Shown: piece after piece, positions 57,963-64,000 of the stretch
Layout of the letters: the number at the start of each line of letters is the position of its first letter
Position numbering within the stretch: position 1 is the stretch's first letter
The notes under the pieces: model-generated
The model's input: the letters and a program-made list of their open reading frames with translations, nothing else
Told to the model about the DNA's origin: nothing
Databases searched by the model: none
Position numbers and translations under genes: made by a program
Origin: Prosopocoilus inquinatus
Taxonomy: Eukaryota; Arthropoda; Insecta; Coleoptera; Lucanidae
Length of the DNA stretch: 64,000 nt
Direction: 5' to 3'
Assembly: GCA_036172665.1 (NCBI GenBank)
Contig: JAYKNF010000016.1
Coordinates: 496,001 to 560,000 of the forward strand

Positions 57963-58180
57963 GAGGAATCCCACCGAATAACGCCATATACGAAAACCAT
58001 TAAAACGCGCGAAGTCGTAGAGGCTTTAGTTCTTAATCAATTCATTTCATTTTTCGACACCACATAAGTCCTTAAATATGTGGTGTCGAAAAATGAAATG
58101 AATTGATTAAGAACTAAAGCCTCTACGACTTCGCGCGTTTTAATGGTTTTCGTATATGGCGTTATTCGGTGGGATTCCTC
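57963..58180. mobile_element. Perfect-palindrome MITE with TTAA flanks
   Basis: The arms of about 103 bp within the element (109 bp counting the flanks) are exact reverse complements around a 12-nt loop at 58066-58077. Ends GAGGAATCCC with TTAA at 57959-57962 and 58181-58184. The first nine bases are shared with the 3.1-kb TTAA elements, so they probably use the same transposase. Confidence 0.8.
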
Positions 58181-58428
58181 TTAAACTTTAAACGGACGAA
58201 ATTCAAATCAAATGTCGAACCGAATTATGGGAGTCATATCTATCAAGTCGAACAAATTAAAAGCAAAGTATAAACAGATTGTAATTTCTCATTCCATATT
58301 ATTTTCAAAAGACTTATAAAAATTTTTCATTTACTTTTAGTAAGATGTCGCTATTTTATATGTTCATCATTCTTACATCGCATTTGCGAATAAATTGGGC
58401 AAGTCGTTTTTGGTCTGCAGTGGGAATG

Positions 58429-58493
58429 TCGAGCTACGTTTCTGCTGAAGAAGCCCCAAGCAGGGCTGAAACAGCTGTCCAGAGGCTGCTCGA
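58429..58493 (+). ncRNA. Type I hammerhead ribozyme
   Basis: Identical to the array consensus; predicted cleavage after GUC at 58479. Confidence 0.83.
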
Positions 58494-58740
58494 GGTTCTC
58501 ACTGCAATCAAAAACGATTTGCACAAAATTTTTCTAAAATCTTTCATTATGCTTTGACAGCAAGCATGGCCGCCTTGCATGGGGGACTCATTAGGAGCAA
58601 ATCCCGCTTCAATTTGTCTATCCTACTGCAATGTTAGGTCAAAAAGCGATAGTAAGATGTCGCTATTTTATATGTTCATCATTCTTACATCGCATTTGCG
58701 AATAAATTGGGCAAGTCGTTTGTGGTCTGCAGTGGGAATG

Positions 58741-58805
58741 TCGAGCTACGTTTCTGCTGAAGAAGCCCCAAGCAGGGCTGAAACAGCTGTCCAGAGGCTG
58801 CTCGA
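58741..58805 (+). ncRNA. Type I hammerhead ribozyme
   Basis: Second motif, 312 bp downstream. The unit differs from the array consensus at one base upstream of the ribozyme (TTTGTGG at about 58719-58724) and not inside it. Confidence 0.83.
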
Positions 58806-58849
58806 GGTTCTCACTGCAATCAAAAACGATTTGCACAAAATTTTTCTAA

Positions 58850-58852
<3 letters not shown>

Positions 58853-58882
<30 letters not shown>

Positions 58883-58908
58883 TAATAATGATAATAATAA
58901 TAATAATA
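58853..58908. repeat. (TAA)n microsatellite tail
   Basis: About 18 TAA/AAT triplets directly at the 3' end of the retrozyme copy, as seen at 3' ends of many non-LTR retroelements. Confidence 0.8.
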
Positions 58909-59694
58909 GGGGACATAAGTAAAGGAGTAATAATTAACTAAAAAAAATTAGTATTCGTAATTTAATATTTTGTTTCTGATATGAGTAATGAGTTTTCCTG
59001 AAAACTAAATTATATTTGTTTATGCAGAATTTAGTATCAAAAACGATTTTTCTCGATTTCCTCGAAAAAATCGATTTCTGTATCCAATTATAAGTGGACG
59101 GAGAGTTATAGACATCAAATATAAATGTGATCATAATATTTGACTTCTTTTGAATAAAAATTATATTATTATTAAAAAAAATCGTTTCCCTACTGAAGAA
59201 GCTGTCAAACGTATAATAAAACTGATTTTTACAACAGTTCAGTATTTATAATTACACATAAATGCTGACTGCGTTGTTAGTGACGCCGGCTTGTAAGCTT
59301 CGTTTACACGTATTATCGCAGACAATATAAACGGAACGTTTGAAAATTTGCTTGGCACTAATACTTCTTAGGAGCTAGCGAAATTGAGCTTTACTGCACA
59401 TTTTATTGCATTACCTAGCTGCCTCTCGACCGTGCGATGCAATAAGGTCGAATTTCGCACAGTTTTACTGCTTCTCGTTCTGTTTGTATTGTCTGCGATG
59501 GTACACAATACACAACAAATAAAGGTTAGGGAATTAAATGTTCATGTAAGAGCGAAGAGTCGCGCTGCATGTACGCGTTTGGAACCAACTCAGTTCCTGA
59601 CTAGCAAAACAAACAAAAACGGGTACATTTTGTTTCTTGTTTTGTCGAAAGAAATATAAATAATCTTATTTATTTGTGAAAGTGAAATAAATTT
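58909..59694. other. No gene seen
   Basis: AT-rich with one 91-codon ORF (59384-59659) lacking family features. A candidate 5' flank for the zinc-finger fragment that follows. Confidence 0.3.
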
Positions 59695-59838
59695 ATGTCA
59701 TACATGGATGAGTGTAAATTTTGTAATAATCCTTTCACTGACACGAACACTACCATCCAATGTTGTAGTTGCAAAATTATATGCCATGTTCAATGTGGTG
59801 GTGCAACTGAACTTCAAAGCAAACGTAAGGTATCTTGA
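59695..59838 (+). CDS. Short PHD-like zinc-finger fragment
   Basis: 47 codons with CKFC, CCSC and HVQC spaced as in the first two thirds of a PHD finger (C2-C2-HC), the kind often found at the start of LINE ORF1 proteins. It ends in TGA, but AAG|GTATCT just before the stop could be a splice donor, and another Cys pair follows in a different frame. Probably a LINE ORF1 or gene fragment. Confidence 0.4.
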   Translation: MSYMDECKFCNNPFTDTNTTIQCCSCKIICHVQCGGATELQSKRKVS

Positions 59839-59959
59839 AAATGTGTACCAATGTTGCGGAAAAAATAATAGAAGTACGTGGGCTGATGGAATACTTTCTG
59901 GAATCTAGTAACTCTAGAATTGTTAGCGTTTATCAACTGTCATATTTGAAAAATGCTCG

Positions 59960-60735
59960 TGTGAAAATTTTCGTGCCGTGATTTTTTACGATTTCAAATG
60001 TGGTCTAACGCCGAAACAATGCCTCGATCGGCTTCATTTGGCTTTTGGAGATGAAGCACCATCAAAGAGCAGTGTTTATAATTGGTTTGCAGAATTCTGT
60101 TTAAAGAAAGTAAACAACAATCTACCGTTTGGGTATTTCAAAATGAACCAAAACCAACAAAAGTTGTCCGTTCACGCAGTGCTGCGAAGCAAATGATTGC
60201 TTGTTTCTTTGGTTTAACTGGACATGTAGCAACCGTGGCTTTAGAGGATCGAAAAACCGTGAATGCTGATTGGTATACTACAATTTGTTTGCCGGAAGTC
60301 ATCTATCAAACAAGAAGAAACAATCGAAATCGACGAATTATTCTCCATCATGACAACGCCAGCTCTCACTCAGCCCGTCAAACAGTTGATTTTTTGTCCA
60401 ACAAAAATGTTGAATTAATGACTCATTGTCCATATTCACCTGATTTATCACCTAATGATTTCTTTTTGTTCCCAAATATCAAAACTAAAATACGTGGTGA
60501 GCGATTTTAGTTGGCTGAAGCAGCGGTTGAAACATTCCGGACACTGGTTTCTGAGGTACCATCTCGCGGAAAATGTGCTTTAGAAATTGGTTCGAGCGTA
60601 TGCAAAAGTGTATTGACGTCAAAGGCGAATACTTCGAAAAACAATGATACTGTTTACCAAATTTCATGTGCTTTTTTTCATACCGCTTCCAGAAACTTTT
60701 CCAGTAGCACACGTATTACCGGAATGTAGTTCTGC
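59960..60735 (+). pseudogene. Mariner transposase (DD34D), internally deleted
   Basis: The N-terminal HTH (KCGLTPKQCLDRLHLAF, SVYNWFAEF) joins directly to the catalytic domain past the first Asp, so the region with that residue is deleted. The remaining part has HHDNASSHSA (second Asp) and YSPDLSPNDFFLF (third Asp) with 34 residues between, the mariner spacing. A stop at 60508-60510 and a further frameshift precede the C-terminal part. Terminal repeats not identified. Confidence 0.8.
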
Positions 60736-60847
60736 GGATGAACATATTTTAAGTAAGAAATGATGATGTAAACAATTTAGATGTTTTTAAAACTGAAATT
60801 AAATAAGTACAAATATTTTTTAACCGGACAGAAATATGATGTGAACA

Positions 60848-60887
60848 CACTCAACGTTTCACTATAGATTTAGCTTCGTCAGGAGTG
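60848..60887 (-). ncRNA. Small hammerhead ribozyme, Penelope-like type
   Basis: Minus strand: stem I CACUC/GAGUG (5 perfect pairs), core CUGACGA (60876-60882), a stem II with CUA/UAG and an A-U closing pair with one bulge, core GAA, minimal palindromic stem III ACGU, and cleavage after GUU. All core bases fit; the tiny stem III suggests action as a dimer, as in ribozymes of Penelope-like elements. Confidence 0.55.
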
Positions 60888-61141
60888 AAAAAAATAAACA
60901 AGCAAGTTGTCAAGAGAAACAAGTCGTCAAGAGAAACGAAAAGGTAACATGATGTTAAACTAAAATACGAGTTGTCCCGAATAAAGAAAAAATAACTAGA
61001 ACTAAATTAAAACTATTCTTTTTTTTAGCTGAAATTGTTATGCAAGAACTAGAGAAATCTGTTATTAACTCTTTATCGTTCACTTAACGTTATTTTTTCA
61101 AAAAAATTTGTTGCAAATCGTTTTTGATTGCAGTGAAAAGA

Positions 61142-61206
61142 TCGAGCAGCCTCTGTACAGCTGTTTCAACCCTGCTTGGGGCTTCGTCAGTAGAGATGTA
61201 GCTCGA
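61142..61206 (-). ncRNA. Type I hammerhead ribozyme, older variant
   Basis: CUGACGA core, stem II AGCCC/GGGUU with one wobble, GUA triplet. The base pair next to the cleavage site in stem I is A opposite C, so activity may be reduced. Confidence 0.75.
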
Positions 61207-61704
61207 CATTCCCACTGCAAACAAAAACGACTTGTCCAATTTATTCGCAATTGGGACGTAAGAGTGACGAACAGATGAAACAGCGACATCTTACGATCGC
61301 TTTTTGACCTGACATTGCAGTAGGATAGAGAAATTGAAGCGGATTTGCTCCTAATAAGTCCCCCTTGCAAGGCGGCCATGCTTGCTGTCAAAGCATAAAG
61401 ACAGTATTAAAAGAAATTTGTGGCAAATCGTTTTTGATTGCAGTGAAAACCTCGAGCAGTCTCTGCACAGCTGTTTCAGCCCTGCTTGCAACAAAATTTT
61501 TTAAAACTTTCATTATGCTTTGACAGCAAGCATGGCCGCCTTGGATGGGGGACTTATTAGGAGCAAATCCGCTTCAATTTGTCTATCTTACTGCAATGTC
61601 AGGTCAAAAAGCGAGCGTAAGATGTCGCTGTTTTATCTGTTCATCACTCTTACATCGCAATTGTGAATAAATTGTACAAGTCGTTTTTCCTTGCAGTGGG
61701 AATG

Positions 61705-61769
61705 TCGAGCTACGTCTCTGCTGACGAAGCCCCAAGCAGGGCTGAAACAGCTGTACAGAGACTGCTCGA
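61705..61769 (+). ncRNA. Type I hammerhead ribozyme, older variant
   Basis: CUGACGA core and GUA triplet. The inner stem I is UCUCUG/CAGAGA, fully Watson-Crick, where the young units have wobble pairs: a compensated change. Confidence 0.8.
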
Positions 61770-62015
61770 GGTTTTCACTGCAATCAAAAACGATTTGCAA
61801 CAAATTTCTTTTAAAACTGTCATTATGCTTTGACAGCAAGCATGGCCGCCTTGCATGGGGGACTTATTAGTAGCAAATCCGCTTCAATTTATCTACCCTA
61901 CTGCAATGTTAAGTCAAAAAGCAAGTGTAAGATGTCGCTGTTTTATCTGTTCATCATTCTTACATCGCAATTGCGAATAAATTGGGCAAGTCGTTTTTGG
62001 TCTGCAGTGGGAATG

Positions 62016-62080
62016 TCGAGCTACGTCTCTGCTGAAGAAGCCCCAAGCAGGGCTGAAACAGCTGTCCAGAGGCTGCTCGA
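62016..62080 (+). ncRNA. Type I hammerhead ribozyme, intermediate variant
   Basis: CUGAAGA core with GUC triplet as in the young array, but upstream stem I UCUCUG as in the older copies. It lies 311 bp from the previous motif. Confidence 0.82.
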
Positions 62081-62322
62081 GGTTTTCACTGCAATCAAGG
62101 ACGATTTGCACAAAATTTTTCTAAAACTTTCATTATGCTTTGCCAGCAAGCATGGCCGCCTTGCATGGGGGACTCATTAGGAGCAAATCCCGCTTCAATT
62201 TGTCTATCCTACTGCAATGTCAGGTCAAAAAGCGATAGTAAGATGTCGCTATTTTATCTGTTCATCATTCTTACATCGCAATTGCGAATAAATTGGCCAA
62301 GTCGTTTTTGGTCTGCAGTGGG

Positions 62323-63020
62323 ACCAGTGGGAAATAACAAAGTCGGAACTCATTTGCTACATTTCCGATCGTCATTTGTTTTCGTTTTTATAAAACTCTG
62401 TCGGTTCAGATAAATTCCTAAAACGTTGATGTATAACATTTTTTGATATGTTTGATAATAAAGTACGTAGGTATTCATAATATAAGTAAAAATCCTGTAC
62501 ATCAAACGGTTGCTTCTGATACAATGAGCGCGAGGGTGCCTCTGGCATATAAAACGTTCAGCGGCGACGTTGAAAACTACGCTGCTGGTTTATTTATCTT
62601 TATATTGGTTTTTACCAGATATCCTAGGAATGCCCGAGCTTTATTTATCGCTAATTATCGTAATTATGGCACCTTACACTTCCAGTCATACTAAACCATA
62701 ATCACAAAATTGATCACTGTTCAAAATTTCACTTAGTTATGTCATCTAATTGCAGTTATTGATTTTTTTCCAGAAACTAGCCGTTTTTACCCACTGCGCG
62801 GCGCATCCAAACATTTAAAAATATACAGGGTGTTCCATTAAAAAAAAAAAAAAAAACTAGTTTCTACGAACCGCCATTTTTCTGATCACTCTGTATAGTT
62901 CAAAATAATTTTACAATATACTGCGTGTTGTCTAGTATCAAATTCTTTTTCGATTTTTTTCCTAATTTTTTTCCCATAGGCCTCACAGAAGAAATACGCA
63001 CCGTTGGGCCAGCCTATACA
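62323..63020. other. No gene; one ACAGGGTGTTCC terminus
   Basis: 62825-62858 reads ACAGGGTGTTCCATT followed by a run of A, the same terminus as the small elements at 9.5 and 57 kb. No ORF with family features. Confidence 0.4.
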
Positions 63021-63335
63021 GTCGTTGAAGTTTTTGGGCATTCACGTGGATGAGAATCTGAACTGAAATAGCAGTTAAACATTGTTTTTAAAAGAATTAA
63101 CAGATCGTGTTTTGCCATATTGTGCATAAGTAGTTCAGTGCTTGTTAAAAGTATACTATTCTACGCTCCATTCTTATTTAGCGTATAATGTAACACTGTG
63201 AGGTCAGGGCAATAATTGAACTAGAGTATTTATTTCACAAAAAAGAGTAATCCGTGTAATGTTGAATTTAAAGTGTCAGGAATCTTGCAAACCCTTTTTT
63301 CCGTCGATATTTATTTATAAATGCCTCATGCAGGG
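63021..63335 (+). pseudogene. Non-LTR reverse transcriptase C-terminal fragment
   Basis: Encodes in broken frames SLKFLGIHVDENLN, a segment with LLKVYYSTLHSYLAYNV and ISQKRVIRVML, matching in order the C-terminal blocks of the LINE remnant at about 51110-51440. Several stops. A separate, independently truncated copy of a related family. Confidence 0.65.
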
Positions 63336-64000
63336 TGTTCATGGGAAGCCGCTACAATAGGTAACTTTTTTATTTGTAAATTTACGAAGTAACTTAAATT
63401 AGAAAAGTTTTAGGGCCTTTCCTCCTCGTTTTTATGGTACTTTCATAAAAACAAACTTCAGCTAATTTATGTGGGTATATGTTTATAAATAATTTTAGCT
63501 TCAAGACAGTTTAATCAGTGATGGTCATGTGCTCTCCGTTTGGATGATACCCTTGATAACATAATCCAACATTCTCAGCTGCCCGAAGAAAATAACTTGA
63601 AGTTAGAAGCATTCATGAGGTACCATTTTCACCAACATTAACATTCTAAATTACTATTTAGCAGAACATCTTTTTATTAATATAATTGAAACGTGTATTG
63701 CAAATTACAATTCATGAATATATACACACATGTTTACATGAATTTTTACGTGAAATGATTGGAACATGTATTGCCGGCTTAAGCCACTTCGTAAAATTTT
63801 AAATGAAAAAGTTAGCTGTCGTAGCCATTTCCCGTGAACACCGAGGTTTTATTACTACATCATTTATGAAATAGTAGGCTTTGGGAGATGATATTTTAGA
63901 GACATAATTAATTTGACATTCTGAACGCGATGCGATGATAAAAAACCTAACATTCCATTTAAAGAAGTTGAAAACAATTGAAAATCTCGAAAACCTGATT
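63336..64000. other. No gene seen
   Basis: May include the decayed 3' end of the LINE fragment (another CAGGGTGTTCATGG at 63331) but has no recognisable coding sequence. Confidence 0.35.

Larger units (their letters stand above)
58339..58852 (+). mobile_element. Retrozyme copy, 1.6 units in direct tandem
   Basis: Plus orientation from AGTAAGATGTCGC to CACAAAATTTTTCTAAA, followed at once by a (TAA)n tail. It nearly matches the 15-17 kb units and contains two ribozymes 312 bp apart. No target duplication was found. Confidence 0.8.
61098..62322. mobile_element. Older retrozyme array, inverted-tandem
   Basis: About 1.3 minus units (to 61488), then about 2.7 plus units, with unit spacing about 311-312 bp. 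Units differ by several percent and use CUGACGA/GUA or CUGAAGA/GUC variants. The junction at 61488 joins a truncated ribozyme (61452-61487) to GCAACAAAATTTT. No target duplication recognised. Confidence 0.8.

Noticed and set aside
58853..58908. (TAA)n tract as an independent microsatellite
   Set aside because: It begins exactly at the 3' end of the retrozyme, so it is better read as a retroelement tail, though chance adjacency cannot be excluded.
59384..59659. 91-codon ORF as the first exon of a zinc-finger protein
   Set aside because: No family features and no clear splice site joining it to the PHD-like fragment at 59695.

Overview
The window looks like AT-rich, repeat-saturated nuclear DNA of an arthropod, most likely an insect. 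I saw no ribosomal, tRNA or clear single-copy host gene with bacterial-style organisation. Almost everything recognisable is mobile: Tc1/mariner elements with TA target duplications, hAT elements with 8-bp duplications, TTAA-flanked elements, a Copia element with a half-tRNA primer site, an env-bearing Gypsy element, non-LTR fragments and foldback elements. The species cannot be named from the sequence.

The main discovery is a 312-bp repeat. It occurs as an inverted-tandem array (15136-17707), a second older array (about 61098-62322), and scattered single copies at 19.8, 22.4, 24.1, 26.0, 42.7, 54.2, 55.4 and 58.4 kb. Each complete unit carries a 65-nt sequence that fits a type I hammerhead self-cleaving ribozyme: CUGANGA and GAAA cores, a closed stem II, a very short palindromic stem III, a GUC or GUA cleavage triplet and a two-part stem I. 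This makes the family a metazoan retrozyme, a small non-autonomous retroelement thought to move through ribozyme-cut circular RNA. Five insertions are flanked by 11-15 bp target duplications and have an inverted left part and a direct right part with the same two outer ends. That pattern suggests twin-primed reverse transcription on a circular template. A second hammerhead type (60848-60887, relic near 31.2 kb) looks like the kind found in Penelope-like elements.

Layout. 0-3 kb: foldback and inverted-repeat elements. 3.0-5.6 kb: an intact two-exon gene (minus strand) joining a Mutator-like transposase domain to a YqaJ nuclease domain. 7.1-10.5 kb: a 3.1-kb TTAA-flanked element butted head-to-head on a partial copy; a second copy lies at 54.5-57.6 kb. 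12.4-14.8 kb: a broken YqaJ relative and a TA-flanked foldback element. 15.1-17.7 kb: ribozyme array. 19.2-20.6 kb: hAT element. 23.5 kb: THAP-domain exon. 25.8-28.1 kb: foldback element, then a decayed Tc1. 30-31 kb: possible exons of an unknown minus-strand gene. 31.3-35.0 kb: a long-TIR DD41D-like element containing a complete DD37E element.

35.6-44.5 kb: a decayed Gypsy element with pol, a ubiquitin-specific-protease-like stretch, and env, the env being split by an intact DD41D element and a hAT element. 45.1-48.0 kb: the 5' part of a Copia element. 48.4-50.4 kb: a DD41D element with about 360-bp TIRs inside a LINE remnant. 53-64 kb: inverted-repeat elements, the second TTAA copy, a perfect 218-bp palindrome, ribozyme copies, an internally deleted mariner, and a LINE 3' fragment. 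Nesting gives a relative order of insertion: Gypsy before hAT before retrozyme at 42.7 kb, and TTAA element before retrozyme at 55.4 kb.
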